Part shown: piece after piece, positions 11,352 through 18,949 of the stretch
Layout of the letters: each line of letters opens with the position of its first letter
Numbering within the stretch: position 1 is the first letter of the stretch
From: Longimicrobium sp.
GTDB lineage: Bacteria > Gemmatimonadota > Gemmatimonadetes > Longimicrobiales > Longimicrobiaceae
Direction of reading: 5' to 3'
Assembly: GCA_036389795.1 (NCBI GenBank)
Contig: DASVWD010000206.1
Coordinates: forward strand, 1 to 54,640
DNA length: 54,640 nucleotides
Translations under genes and position numbers: made by a program
The notes under the pieces: model-generated
Database searches by the model: none
The model's input: only the letters and a program-made list of their open reading frames with translations
Told to the model about the DNA's origin: nothing

Positions 11352-11573
11352 CTACGACGCCTGCTCATCGGCGAGCCCCGCGGCACCGCCGAGCGCGCGC
11401 TCCCAGTCGCCGCGGATCGCCCTGGCGTCGGCGGCGAAGCCCCCGGAGAAGCGCCCCCGGTCGCGGGCGAACGCCCCGCCGAAGTCCAGGACGTGCGCGA
11501 AGCCGTAGAGGAGCGCGGACAGCCGCGCGGCCTCCGGCCGGGGCCTCCGGGCAGAACGGCGGGAGATCGGCAT
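11352..11573 (-). CDS. Small hypothetical protein
   Basis: About 73 residues from ATG 11573. The sequence after an Arg-rich start is RLSALLYGFAHVLDFGGAFA, then a Trp-containing acidic/basic C-terminal part (ARAIRGDWERALGG). I do not recognise a characterised family; the pattern of LDFGG followed by RxDWE looks like small lineage-specific proteins. It ends at the TAG that also closes the upstream frame of the DUF2335-like gene, so the two are in the same frame and adjacent. The start has no clear RBS. Real but uncertain. Confidence 0.4.
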   Translation of the reverse strand: MPISRRSARRPRPEAARLSALLYGFAHVLDFGGAFARDRGRFSGGFAADARAIRGDWERALGGAAGLADEQAS

Positions 11574-11691
11574 CATCGCAGGCAAACCGGGACAGGAGTG
11601 GACACACCGTACAGCTCCGGCCCAACGGTACGCGCTTCGCGGCTCCCTGTCAACGGGGAAGATTCGGATCAATGGCGAGGAGGCGGCGCGG

Positions 11692-12384
11692 ATGGAGACG
11701 GAGCGGGGGACGGAGGGCGCGCTGGAGCGCGAGCTGCGCGCGGAGGTCGAGGTGCGCGAGGAGCGGTTCGAGCACGGCGGCTTCGCGGCCGACGTGCTCC
11801 TTCCCCGCGCGCCCGACCTGCTGATCGACCCCGCCGAGTTCGAGGCGGACGAGCGGCTCCCTTACTGGGCCGAGCTGTGGCCCTCGGCGCGCGGCCTCGC
11901 CCGGCACCTGCTGGACCACCCGCCCGCCGGGGAGCCGATTATCGAGCTGGGGTGCGGCGTCGCCCTCCCGTCGCTGGCGCTCCGGTGGCTGGGGCGCGAC
12001 CCCCTGGCCACCGACTACTACGCCGACGCGCTGCGCTTCGCCCGCGCCAACGCCGAGCGCAACGGCGTGGCCCCCTTGAGCACCGCGCTCTTCGACTGGC
12101 GGCAGGCGCCGCCGGGGCGCTTCGGGCTGGTGCTCGCGGCGGACGTGCTCTACGAGCTGCGCAACGGCCTGGCGCTGGTGGAGCTGCTGCCGCGGCTGGT
12201 CGCCCCCGGCGGGCGCGTGCTGCTGGCCGACCCGGGGCGCATCCACGCCGGCGAGTTCCACAGCCGCATGCACCTGGCCGGCTGGCGCGTCCGCGAGGTC
12301 GACGCCCGCGTGGAGACGAGCGACCCGGCGACGGGCGCCACGAGCACGGTGCGTATCTTCGAAATCGGGCTGCGGCAGGATTGA
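11692..12384 (+). CDS. Class I SAM-dependent methyltransferase (family 16 type)
   Basis: 230 residues. Motif I is IIELGCGVALPSLAL (about 83-97), preceded by the LPYWAELWPSARGLARHLL segment typical of the lysine/small-molecule methyltransferase-16 group (including ETFB lysine methyltransferase relatives). Post-I acidic residue is in LATDYYADAL and motif IV-like segment is LVLAADVLYE, then RLVAPGGRVLLADPGR. It would transfer a methyl group from SAM, likely to a protein or small molecule; substrate cannot be read. Monocistronic; ATG preceded by GGAGGCGGCGCGG. Confidence 0.85.
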   Translation: METERGTEGALERELRAEVEVREERFEHGGFAADVLLPRAPDLLIDPAEFEADERLPYWAELWPSARGLARHLLDHPPAGEPIIELGCGVALPSLALRWLGRDPLATDYYADALRFARANAERNGVAPLSTALFDWRQAPPGRFGLVLAADVLYELRNGLALVELLPRLVAPGGRVLLADPGRIHAGEFHSRMHLAGWRVREVDARVETSDPATGATSTVRIFEIGLRQD

Positions 12385-12407
12385 GCGCCGGGACCACGAG
12401 GCGGTCA

Positions 12408-12549
12408 TACCACCTCGCGGACGCCGGTCCCGAAAAGCCTCACACGGAGAAACAGAGGAACAGAGAACCGAAGTCCTCCGTTCCTCTGTTTCTCCGCGTG
12501 ATCCCGATCTGTTTGGAATCAGAAGAATGCTCGACGGCGTGGGATCATA
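12408..12549. mobile_element. Second, diverged copy of the MITE-like element
   Basis: Gene-free stretch between two convergent genes. The right end, read in reverse, contains GAGCATTCTTCTGATTCCAA and CAGATCGGGATCAC, matching the left end of the element at 3797-3971 (GAGCATTGTTCTGATTCCGA, CAGATCGAAATCAC). The left end begins TACCAC and carries GGTCCCGAAAAGCCTCACAC, matching that copy's right end read in reverse. The centre is a hairpin of AGAAACAGAGGAACAGAGAA with TTCCTCTGTTTCTCCGCG. It may also act as a bidirectional terminator. Confidence 0.55.
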
Positions 12550-13920
12550 TCACTTCGCCGGCGCGGGCCCGCGCGGCTGGTTCTGCCTGGCGAACTCCCA
12601 CAGCGCGCGGTCCAGGTCGCGCATCGACACCCCGGCGCGCGACGCCAGCTGGCGACAGGTGAGCGTGTACCTCCACCAGAGCGGGAAGCTGCAGGCCGGC
12701 GGCGTGTCGAAGCCGAGGGACCAGAGCGCCCGGAAGTCGAAGATCGGGTACCGGTCGCGGGCGCCGAAGTGGAGGAGCACGGACGCGGTCGCCCACTCCA
12801 CGCCCTCCAGCAGCCGCAGGATCCCGATCCGGAGCCGCTCGTCGCGGGCGGCGAACGCCAGCCGGGTGGTCTCCTCGACGTACGACTCGGCGTTCGTCTC
12901 GCAGCGCTTCTTCGAGCGCGGGCTCTTCCAGTGCGTGAGCACGAGGAAGTCCGGCCTGGTCACGAAGCCCGCACCCCGGATCCGCGGCGCGATCTCCGCC
13001 TCGATCCGCCGCTCGATCTCGCGCTCCCGCGGGCTGCTGCGCTCCAGGTAGCCCTCGGCGAGCCGCGGCACCTGGTCGAGGGAGAAGCCCGCCCGCGGCA
13101 CGAGCAGATCCTGGGACGACACGTCCGCGGGGATCACGCTCAGGGCGTGCTTCCGCAGCAGCTCGCGGACCTGCTCCAGCGTGGCCCCCGGGTACCGCTC
13201 CAGGAAGAGCGCCACGATCCCGGCGATGTTCGGCGCGGCGAAGCTGGTGCCGTGCTTCACCACCTGCTCGCCGCGCAGCCACACCACGGGCTGCTCCACC
13301 CCCCAGGCCTGGCACTCCATCGCCTCGTCAGGGAGGTAGCGGTACTCGTAGGGGCTCTCGAAGCGCTCGGCCGAGACGCCGATCACGTTCTCGAAGATCG
13401 CCGGGTAGCTCCAGGAGCGCGAGTTGTGGCCGGCGGCCACCACGACGATCCCCTGGCGCCGGGCGCGCTCGCACGCGGCGTACAGCGGGTGCAGCGTCCC
13501 CTCGAGCGTGGTGCCCAGGCTCAGGTTGATGACCTGCACCCCCTGCTCGATGGCCCAGAGGATGCCGGCCTGCAGCGTCCCCGGCGAGGTCTCCAGGTCG
13601 CCGCCGAACACGCGCACCGGGTGCACCCGCGCGTCGGGGGCGATGCGCAGGATCTGGTTGATGCAGGCGGTGCCGTGGCCCACGCGGTCGTGGTCGTCGT
13701 CGGTCCGCAGCATCGCCAGGTCGTCGGCGGGGTCCACCAGGCCCACGCCAGGGAGCACGCGCGGGTCGGGACAGGTGCGGTCCCACCCGCTGTCGATCAC
13801 CGCGATGCGGATCCCCTTCCCCGTCGCGCCGCCCAGCTCGTCGCGCACCCACGCCGGCGGCTCGAACGGGGCCGGGGGTGCGGGCGCCTCCGCCGGCGCC
13901 TCCACGCTCGTATCCGTCAA
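12550..13920 (-). CDS. Subtilisin-like (S8) protease fused to an HhH/GPD-like domain
   Basis: 456 residues from TTG 13920, which overlaps the TGA of the upstream hlyD-like gene (TTGA). Residues 35-265 are an S8 domain with the full triad: D43 (AVIDSGWD), H82 (VGHGTA), S226 (HGTSFAAP), and oxyanion N166 (AAGHNS). There is no signal peptide, so it should act in the cytoplasm. Residues about 300-450 form a second domain, with RIGILRLLEGVEWATASVLL then YPIFDFRALWSLG and LDRALWEFARQNQ. Its helix, G-x-W/P hairpin, and following Asp resemble the helix-hairpin-helix/GPD glycosylase core. Last gene of the peptide operon; a leader-peptidase role is inferred from context. Confidence 0.8.
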   Translation of the reverse strand: MTDTSVEAPAEAPAPPAPFEPPAWVRDELGGATGKGIRIAVIDSGWDRTCPDPRVLPGVGLVDPADDLAMLRTDDDHDRVGHGTACINQILRIAPDARVHPVRVFGGDLETSPGTLQAGILWAIEQGVQVINLSLGTTLEGTLHPLYAACERARRQGIVVVAAGHNSRSWSYPAIFENVIGVSAERFESPYEYRYLPDEAMECQAWGVEQPVVWLRGEQVVKHGTSFAAPNIAGIVALFLERYPGATLEQVRELLRKHALSVIPADVSSQDLLVPRAGFSLDQVPRLAEGYLERSSPREREIERRIEAEIAPRIRGAGFVTRPDFLVLTHWKSPRSKKRCETNAESYVEETTRLAFAARDERLRIGILRLLEGVEWATASVLLHFGARDRYPIFDFRALWSLGFDTPPACSFPLWWRYTLTCRQLASRAGVSMRDLDRALWEFARQNQPRGPAPAK

Positions 13921-15125
13921 CTCTCCAGCTTCTCGGTCAGGTAGTTCCAAAGCAGCGTGAGGATGCGCCCGCTCCTGGTGATGATGTGGCCGCGCACCGA
14001 GTAGCCGCGGCGGAACTTCTCCAGCCCCATCCGCTCGATCTCGGCCTCGTTGAGCGCGGCGATCACCCGGTACGTCCCCGGCCCCGCCGCGGGCGCCGCC
14101 TGGGCCGCGGCCGCGCCCCCCGAGCCGCCCTGCCCCTGCGCGCTCGCCGGCTCGGGCGAGACGTACACCACCCGGCCGCCCAGCATCTCGCGCTCGGCCT
14201 GGTTGAAGGCCTGGACCTCCACCTTCACCGAGTCGCCCACCTCGATCTTGTGCACGTCGCGCTCGCTGACGGTGAGCTGCACCCGCCAGTCGTGCAGGTT
14301 GGCCACCTCCAGGATCTGGTCGCCCTCGCGCACGAACGCGCCCGGGAGCCGCTCGATGCGCTCGGTGAGCACCACCCCGTCGATCGGCGAGGTGAGCACC
14401 AGGCGCCCCATCCGCTCGCGCGCCGCGGCGATCTGCGCGGAGAGCTGGTCCATCTGCGCGCCCAGCTTGGCCCGGTCGAAGCTGGTGAGGTCCTGCAGGG
14501 CGGCCTCGGAGCCGGAGAGGCGCATCTCGGCCTCGGCGGCGCGCACCTCGCCCACCGCCTGGTCCAGGGCCACGTGGCTCCCGGGGCGGTAGAACTGCAG
14601 GAGCGAGTCGAGGTTGGTGCCCAGGTCGTACTCCACCATCCGCTGCCTGAGCGTGGCCCGCGCGGTGGAGAGCCGGGCCGCCGACTGCTCGCCGCGCTGC
14701 GAGAGCCGGCGCCGCTCCAGCGGGTCGGCGCTGGCCGAGCGGCGCCGGTCGATGTCGGTGGAGCGGTACTGCGCCTCGAGCTGCGCCAGCGAGGCGGCCA
14801 GCTGCAGCGTGTCGAGCCGCGCCAGCACCTGCCCCGCCGCCACGGTGTCGCCGGTCTGCACCAGCACCTCGCGCACCGGCCCCGACTCCATGGCGCGCAC
14901 GGGGTAGATCTTCACCGGCTCCAGCACGCCGGTGGACTTCACGGTCACGTCCATGCTCACCAGCGACGCCACCAGGAGCCCCGCCGCGACCAGCCCGAAC
15001 AGGGTGGACAGGGTGAGCCCCACGGCGCGCTTGACGAAGCGGGCGCCCGGCTGCCCCTCGTCCCCGATGTGGGGGAGGCGCAGCGGGATGACGTTCTTGT
15101 CGGCCTTCTCGGCGGCGGCAGCCAT
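13917..15125 (-). CDS. HlyD-family membrane fusion protein (peptide export adaptor)
   Basis: 402 residues. One membrane anchor near the N-terminus (about 34-56, TLSTLFGLVAAGLLVASLVSM), then a biotinyl-lipoyl-like segment (SGPVREVLVQTGDTVAAGQVLARLD), a long coiled-coil hairpin (about 105-250) and the second lipoyl half (LTSPIDGVVL), followed by a beta-barrel region (VQLTVSERDVHKIEVGDSV). This is the architecture of type I secretion adaptors that link an inner-membrane ABC exporter to an outer-membrane channel. It is encoded between the exporter and the S8 protease. No TolC-type gene is in the window. Confidence 0.93.
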   Translation of the reverse strand: MAAAAEKADKNVIPLRLPHIGDEGQPGARFVKRAVGLTLSTLFGLVAAGLLVASLVSMDVTVKSTGVLEPVKIYPVRAMESGPVREVLVQTGDTVAAGQVLARLDTLQLAASLAQLEAQYRSTDIDRRRSASADPLERRRLSQRGEQSAARLSTARATLRQRMVEYDLGTNLDSLLQFYRPGSHVALDQAVGEVRAAEAEMRLSGSEAALQDLTSFDRAKLGAQMDQLSAQIAAARERMGRLVLTSPIDGVVLTERIERLPGAFVREGDQILEVANLHDWRVQLTVSERDVHKIEVGDSVKVEVQAFNQAEREMLGGRVVYVSPEPASAQGQGGSGGAAAAQAAPAAGPGTYRVIAALNEAEIERMGLEKFRRGYSVRGHIITRSGRILTLLWNYLTEKLES

Positions 15126-15129
15126 GAAA

Positions 15130-15219
15130 GTGCCCAGGTTCCAGTGCCCAGTGCCCAGGAGAGCCAGCGCGGAGGTGCCGTCGTTCCTGGGCACCGGGCA
15201 CTGCGCACTGGGCACTGCC
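15130..15219. repeat. GTGCCCA heptamer repeat pair forming an inverted repeat
   Basis: Tandem GTGCCCA units on the left (GTGCCCAGGTTCCAGTGCCC) and the inverse on the right (CTGGGCAC, GGGCACTG repeated). It fills the gap between the exporter and adaptor genes and can fold into a hairpin. The same family occurs at 49577-49650. Confidence 0.8.
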
Positions 15220-15223
15220 GTTG

Positions 15224-17035
15224 TCAGTTCTGCGGGATCGCGCGCAAGGGGCGGCGGCTGTCGTCGACGACGACGCCGCCCTGCAGCTGGCGGTAGACCT
15301 CGTTGTCCTTCATCAGCTCGGCGTGGGTGCCCACGCCCACCACGCGGCCCGCCTCGATCACGCAGATCTGGTCGGCCAGCGCGGCGGTCTGCACGCGGTG
15401 GGTCACGAAGAGCACCGTCTTGTTCTCCAGCCGCGTGAACAGGTCGCGCAGGATCTCCGTCTCGGTCTGCATGTCGATGTTGGAGGTGGCCTCGTCCAGC
15501 AGGAGCACCGGCGCGTCGCGGATCAGCGCCCGGGCGATGGCCATCCGCTGGCGCTGCCCGCCCGAGAGGGTGGCGCCCCACTCGGCCACGCTGGTCTGGT
15601 ACCCCTCGGGGAGGTCGCGGACCAGCGAGTCGAGCCGGCAGAGCCGCACCGCGTCCTCCACCCGCGCCAGCGAGGGCTCGGGAGCGCCCAGCGTCAGGTT
15701 CTCCCAGATGGTGCCCTGCATCAGGCTGAACTCCTGCCACACCACCGACACCTGGCGGCGCAGGTCGGCCAGCGGCATGGCGGTGACCGGCATCCCGTCC
15801 ACGAACACCTGCCCCGAGTCGGGCTCCTCCATGCGCGTCACCAGCCTCAGCAGGCTGCTCTTCCCGGCGCCGCTCGGGCCCACCACCGCGGTGATGGCGC
15901 CCCGGGGGAAGTGCAGGTTCACGTCGTGCAGCACCCGCTTCTCGGCCGAGTAGCCGAAGCAGACGTCCCTCAGCCGGATGTCGCCCTCGATCGGGTGCGC
16001 GATCGGGGCGGGGGGCGCGTAGGAGATGGCGGGGTCCTGCTCGACGGGGCTGTCCAGGTACTCGAACATGCGCCCCAGGTTCACCGCCGTCTGCTGGAAG
16101 TCGGAGAAGAGCCCGGTGATCGACTGCAGCGGGTTGTACAGGTACCCCATGTAGGCGGTGAAGGCGATGTAGTCGCCCAGGCTCATCTCGCCGCCGATGA
16201 TGAGCGTCCACCCGTACCAGGTGAAGAGCGCCGTGCCCCCCGAGCGGATGACGGCGTTCAGGGTGCCGAACACCTGGCCGTAGCCGCCCGCCTTGAGCTG
16301 CACCTGCAGCGCGTTCTGGATCTGCCCGCTCACCCGGCTGTAGATGTGGTGCTCCATCGCCATCGCCTTGAGCGTGCGGATGTGCGAGAGCACCTCCACC
16401 TGGTAGGCGCCCAGGTCGGCGTAGGCCTCGGCGCTCTTCTTCCAGAAGCGCCTGAGCACCCGCGCCGACAGCGTGGTGAGCGCCACCGTGAGCGGGATGG
16501 TGATGAGCGCCACGATCGCCAGCTTCCACTGCAGCAGGAAGAGGAAGGGCGGCACGATGAACAGGTAGACGCCGTTGACGAAGAGGGTCTCGAAGACGCG
16601 CGAGACGCTGTTCAGCGAGTTCCTCACGTCGCCGAAGCGGCTCATGATCTCGCCCACCCGGTGCTCGTCGAAGAAGCGCACCTTCAGGTGCTGCAGGTGG
16701 TTGAAGAAGAGGAGGCTGGTGGCGTTGGCCAGGTGGCTGGTGGTGAAGGTGGTGAAATAGCCGCGGATGGCCCCCATGACGGCCTGCGCGATGGAGACCG
16801 ACAGGATCCCCAGCACCAGCACGTGCATCAGCGTGAGGTTGCGCGAGGGGTACACCTCGTCGATCAGCAGCTTGGAGAGGTAGGGGGTCACCATCCCGAA
16901 GACGCCCAGCACCAGCCCCAGGGCCATCCCCTTGAGCAGCGGCGTCCAGTACGGGCGGATCACCCGCAGCAGCCGCAGGAACTGCTGGAAGGCCTCTCTG
17001 AGCGGCGGGATGTCCGCCGGCTGAGTGGGGGGCAT
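15224..17035 (-). CDS. ABC transporter, fused permease-ATPase, no C39 peptidase domain
   Basis: 603 residues. Six membrane segments in the first 320 residues, then a nucleotide-binding domain with Walker A GPSGAGKSSLL, signature LSGGQRQRMA, Walker B PVLLLDEATS and H-loop FVTHR. It belongs to the exporter type used for bacteriocins and lipids. The N-terminus (PPLREAFQQFLRLLRVIRPYW) goes straight into the first membrane segment, so the C39 leader-peptidase domain of many peptide exporters is missing; cleavage would need another enzyme, plausibly the S8 protease of the same operon. It follows the thirteen precursor genes. Confidence 0.93.
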   Translation of the reverse strand: MPPTQPADIPPLREAFQQFLRLLRVIRPYWTPLLKGMALGLVLGVFGMVTPYLSKLLIDEVYPSRNLTLMHVLVLGILSVSIAQAVMGAIRGYFTTFTTSHLANATSLLFFNHLQHLKVRFFDEHRVGEIMSRFGDVRNSLNSVSRVFETLFVNGVYLFIVPPFLFLLQWKLAIVALITIPLTVALTTLSARVLRRFWKKSAEAYADLGAYQVEVLSHIRTLKAMAMEHHIYSRVSGQIQNALQVQLKAGGYGQVFGTLNAVIRSGGTALFTWYGWTLIIGGEMSLGDYIAFTAYMGYLYNPLQSITGLFSDFQQTAVNLGRMFEYLDSPVEQDPAISYAPPAPIAHPIEGDIRLRDVCFGYSAEKRVLHDVNLHFPRGAITAVVGPSGAGKSSLLRLVTRMEEPDSGQVFVDGMPVTAMPLADLRRQVSVVWQEFSLMQGTIWENLTLGAPEPSLARVEDAVRLCRLDSLVRDLPEGYQTSVAEWGATLSGGQRQRMAIARALIRDAPVLLLDEATSNIDMQTETEILRDLFTRLENKTVLFVTHRVQTAALADQICVIEAGRVVGVGTHAELMKDNEVYRQLQGGVVVDDSRRPLRAIPQN

Positions 17036-17222
17036 CGCTTCAGGTCTCCAGAGCCAGGCCGCCGCGGACGTGCGGCGGCGGGGACGAGGCCGGGGCGGGC
17101 ACGGTCCCGCGGACGCTTCCCGCGCGCGGGTCCCCGTTTCCGGCCAGGACGTTAAAGATAACCCGTTCTTCGCTTTCCCGCACCTGGCGGCCGTGCTCCG
17201 GACCGCGACGGCGACGATGCGC

Positions 17223-17250
17223 CGGCCCGCGCCCCGGCGGGCGCGGGCCG
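17223..17250 (-). terminator. GC hairpin between precursor 13 and the exporter gene
   Basis: An 11-bp perfect stem (17223-17233 with 17240-17250). It lies in the 265-base gap between the last precursor gene and the exporter; no other gene is visible in that gap. No T tract follows, so it may attenuate rather than stop transcription. Confidence 0.45.
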
Positions 17251-17300
17251 GGCGGTGCAGTCCCCCCTGCTCCCGTGCCGATCCGGGTCCGGACCGCGCG

Positions 17301-17483
17301 TCAGGCGCAGTCGGCCGGGCAGGCGGTGTAAACGCAGCTCCGGTAGCAGGTGCAGGCGGCGTAGAGCGTGTAGTTCGTGGGGGCCAGGTCGTGCGCGCGG
17401 ACGGTCCCCCCGGGCTCCACGCCGTCCGCGGCGGCGAACGACTCCACCGCCAGCTCGTCGAAGTCCAGCTTCAGCTTCTCCAT
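17301..17483 (-). CDS. Precursor peptide 13: VESF leader, Cys-rich core
   Basis: 60 residues. The leader MEKLKLDFDELAVESF is followed by an acidic spacer and GGTVRAH; the core (about residues 32-60) is short and aromatic, with five Cys (AACTCYRSC ... ACPADC). GTVRAH differs from the usual GTVxGH in having Ala, as precursors 10 and 11 do. It is the exporter-proximal member of the array. RBS GGAGGACCGTC precedes the ATG. Leader type resembles pinensin-family lanthipeptide precursors (family knowledge; not verified by search). Confidence 0.8.
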   Translation of the reverse strand: MEKLKLDFDELAVESFAAADGVEPGGTVRAHDLAPTNYTLYAACTCYRSCVYTACPADCA

Positions 17484-17564
17484 GACGGTCCTCCGGTGCG
17501 GGGACGGGAGGCGCCGGGAGGGGGCGTCCCCCGCCCGGCCGGCCCGAGGGTCTCGCGCGGAGAA

Positions 17565-17592
17565 CGCGGAGGGCCTCGCTTCTCCCTCCGCG
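17565..17592 (-). terminator. GC hairpin after precursor 12
   Basis: A 9-bp perfect stem (17565-17573 with 17584-17592), loop of ten, followed on the minus strand by TTCTCC. Located between precursors 12 and 13. Confidence 0.45.
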
Positions 17593-17609
17593 CTTCCGCG
17601 CCGGGGCGC

Positions 17610-17747
17610 TCAGCAGGTCTGGTAGCAGGTCATGCAGTTGCCGGTGATGCGCAGCGTATGGCTCATGTCCTCGACCACGACCTCGGCGGGCGCCGCGTCG
17701 AAGGATTCCACCCGCAGCGAGTCCAGGTCCAGCGTCAGCTTGCTCAT
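17610..17747 (-). CDS. Precursor peptide 12: short, three-Cys core
   Basis: 45 residues. The leader MSKLTLDLDSLRVESF is intact, but the GTVxGH motif is replaced by VVVEDMSHTLRITGN. The core is only the last eight residues, CMTCYQTC, with three Cys, each of the last two preceded by Thr. Of the thirteen this is the shortest and the most reduced, either a specialised member or a decaying copy. It is not in the longest-ORF lists because of its size; start fixed by the leader and the GGAGGAGACC before the ATG. Confidence 0.75.
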   Translation of the reverse strand: MSKLTLDLDSLRVESFDAAPAEVVVEDMSHTLRITGNCMTCYQTC

Positions 17748-17774
17748 GGTCTCCTCCCATCGAAGGGGGGTGAA

Positions 17775-17796
17775 GGGAGGGCGGCGGCGCCCTCCC
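17775..17796 (-). terminator. GC hairpin after precursor 11
   Basis: A 9-bp stem (17775-17783 with 17788-17796) with loop GCGG, followed on the minus strand by TTCACCCCCCTT. Confidence 0.45.
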
Positions 17797-17879
17797 CGAA
17801 CCGGGCCGCGCGACGGGCGGTCGTCCCACCCGGCCCCCCGCCACCTGTGCCGGCCCGGCGGCGAAGTGGGAGCGGCGGA

Positions 17880-18047
17880 TCAGCAGGTGACGTCGGCCGT
17901 CTCGGGACAGCACCCCGTCCGCCGGCACGAATGGCCGTGGTCGATCGTGTTCTGGTGGGCGAGCACGGTGCCCCCGGCCGCCTCCACGGCGTCGATGGCG
18001 AACGACTCCACCGCCAGCTCGTCGAGATCCAGCTTCAGCTTCTCCAT
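17880..18047 (-). CDS. Precursor peptide 11: HGHSC-type short core
   Basis: 55 residues. Leader MEKLKLDLDELAVESF, spacer AIDAVEAAGGTVLAH, then a core QNTIDHGHSCRRTGCCPET with a final VTC (four Cys, including a CC pair, and two His). It is a close paralog of precursor 10: both share TVLAHQNTI, HGHSC, RT, CCP and VTC, so the pair arose by a recent duplication. The His/Cys mix could also suit metal binding. Confidence 0.8.
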   Translation of the reverse strand: MEKLKLDLDELAVESFAIDAVEAAGGTVLAHQNTIDHGHSCRRTGCCPETADVTC

Positions 18048-18075
18048 GGCGTCCTCCGCTGCGGGGGGAAAAGGA

Positions 18076-18107
18076 GCGCCGGGCGAGGCGCGTCCCTCGC
18101 CCGGCGC
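18076..18107 (-). terminator. Strong hairpin with T tract after precursor 10
   Basis: A 12-13 bp GC-rich stem (18076-18088 with 18095-18107), followed on the minus strand by TCCTTTTCCCC. Of the array hairpins this one looks most like a Rho-independent terminator. Confidence 0.6.
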
Positions 18108-18117
18108 GGCCGCCCTC

Positions 18118-18294
18118 TCAGGCGCAGGTGCAGGTGACCTGGAAGGTGTCCGGGCAGCACGGCGTGCGCTGGCACGAGTGCCCGTGGTTGATCGTGTTCT
18201 GGTGGGCGAGCACGGTCCCCTCGCCGGCGTCCGCCCGTTCCGTGGCGAACGACTCCACCGCCAGCTCGTCGAGGTCCAGCCTCAGCTTCTCCAT
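18118..18294 (-). CDS. Precursor peptide 10: HGHSC-type short core
   Basis: 58 residues. Leader MEKLRLDLDELAVESF, spacer ATERADAGEGTVLAH, core QNTINHGHSCQRTPCCPDT then FQVTCTCA (five Cys). Close paralog of precursor 11, with a C-terminal TCA extension. The GTV motif is followed by LAH rather than xGH. Start fixed by the leader; RBS GGAGGGACCC. Confidence 0.8.
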   Translation of the reverse strand: MEKLRLDLDELAVESFATERADAGEGTVLAHQNTINHGHSCQRTPCCPDTFQVTCTCA

Positions 18295-18324
18295 GGGTCC
18301 CTCCGGTGGGAAAGTGGTGGTTCG

Positions 18325-18347
18325 CCCGCGCGGGCCCGCCGCGCGGG
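18325..18347 (-). terminator. GC hairpin after precursor 9
   Basis: A 9-bp perfect stem (18325-18333 with 18339-18347) in the 76-base spacer between precursors 9 and 10. No clear T tract. Confidence 0.4.
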
Positions 18348-18370
18348 AAGTGGGGCCGGGTCCGGCGCCG

Positions 18371-18709
18371 TCAGTACCCGTAGGCCACGTCCTCGGCGGC
18401 GCAGCCGGCGCCCGGCGAGGTGCAGTCGACCTGGCAGGTGCGCAGGCAGTTGGTGGCGCAGGTGATCTCCTGGCAGAGCGTGCACGAGTCGCACGAACCC
18501 TGGCAGCTGGCGGCGCAGGTCTGCCAGCAGGTGTCCTGGAGCTCGCACGTCCGGCAGCTCGCGTCGCAGGTCGGGCAGCGGCTGCAGTCGATCTCGTCCG
18601 CGGGCACGGCCTCGGCGTGGCCGCGCACCGTCCCCGCGCCGCCTGCCGCGGGCGCGGTGTCGAACGACTCCACCGCGAGCGCCTCCAGCTCCAGCCTCAG
18701 CTTGGGCAT
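18371..18709 (-). CDS. Precursor peptide 9: long multi-Cys core (16 Cys)
   Basis: 112 residues. Leader MPKLRLELEALAVESF, spacer DTAPAAGGAGTVRGH, then a core with 16 Cys, many in x-[ST]-C steps of three to four residues (PTCDASCRTC, DTCWQTCAASCQGSC). The tail GAGCAAEDVAYGY is Cys-poor. It belongs with precursors 1-4 in the long repetitive class. Only 22 bases separate it from precursor 8. Confidence 0.85.
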   Translation of the reverse strand: MPKLRLELEALAVESFDTAPAAGGAGTVRGHAEAVPADEIDCSRCPTCDASCRTCELQDTCWQTCAASCQGSCDSCTLCQEITCATNCLRTCQVDCTSPGAGCAAEDVAYGY

Positions 18710-18731
18710 GGCGTCCTCCGTGGCCCGGTGG

Positions 18732-18893
18732 TCAGCAGCGGCTGGTGTCGCAGAGCCGGGTGGGGCAGGCGTCGATCGCCGAGCACAGGGGCGTCCTCAG
18801 CAGCAGGCGTTCCGGCTCGGCGCCGTCCGGCTCGTCCGCGGTCTCGAACGAGGCGACCTCCAGCTGCTCGAGCGCCAGCTTCAGCTTCTTCAT
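18732..18893 (-). CDS. Precursor peptide 8: atypical leader end, four Cys
   Basis: 53 residues. The leader is MKKLKLALEQLEVASF (VASF instead of VESF), and the usual GTVxGH is absent; the spacer reads ETADEPDGAEPERLLLRTP. The core CSAIDACPTRLCDTSRC has four Cys. Loss of the conserved motif suggests either a specialised or a degenerating member. RBS GGAGGACGCG is the conserved array type. Confidence 0.75.
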   Translation of the reverse strand: MKKLKLALEQLEVASFETADEPDGAEPERLLLRTPLCSAIDACPTRLCDTSRC

Positions 18894-18912
18894 CGCGTCC
18901 TCCGGTAGAGAG

Positions 18913-18941
18913 GCGCCCCGGCCGTGCTCCGGCCGGGGCGC
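18913..18941 (-). terminator. GC hairpin after precursor 7
   Basis: An 11-bp perfect stem (18913-18923 with 18931-18941), followed on the minus strand by CTCTCTACC. Sits in the 56-base spacer between precursors 7 and 8. Confidence 0.5.
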
Positions 18942-18949
18942 GTTGCGGG

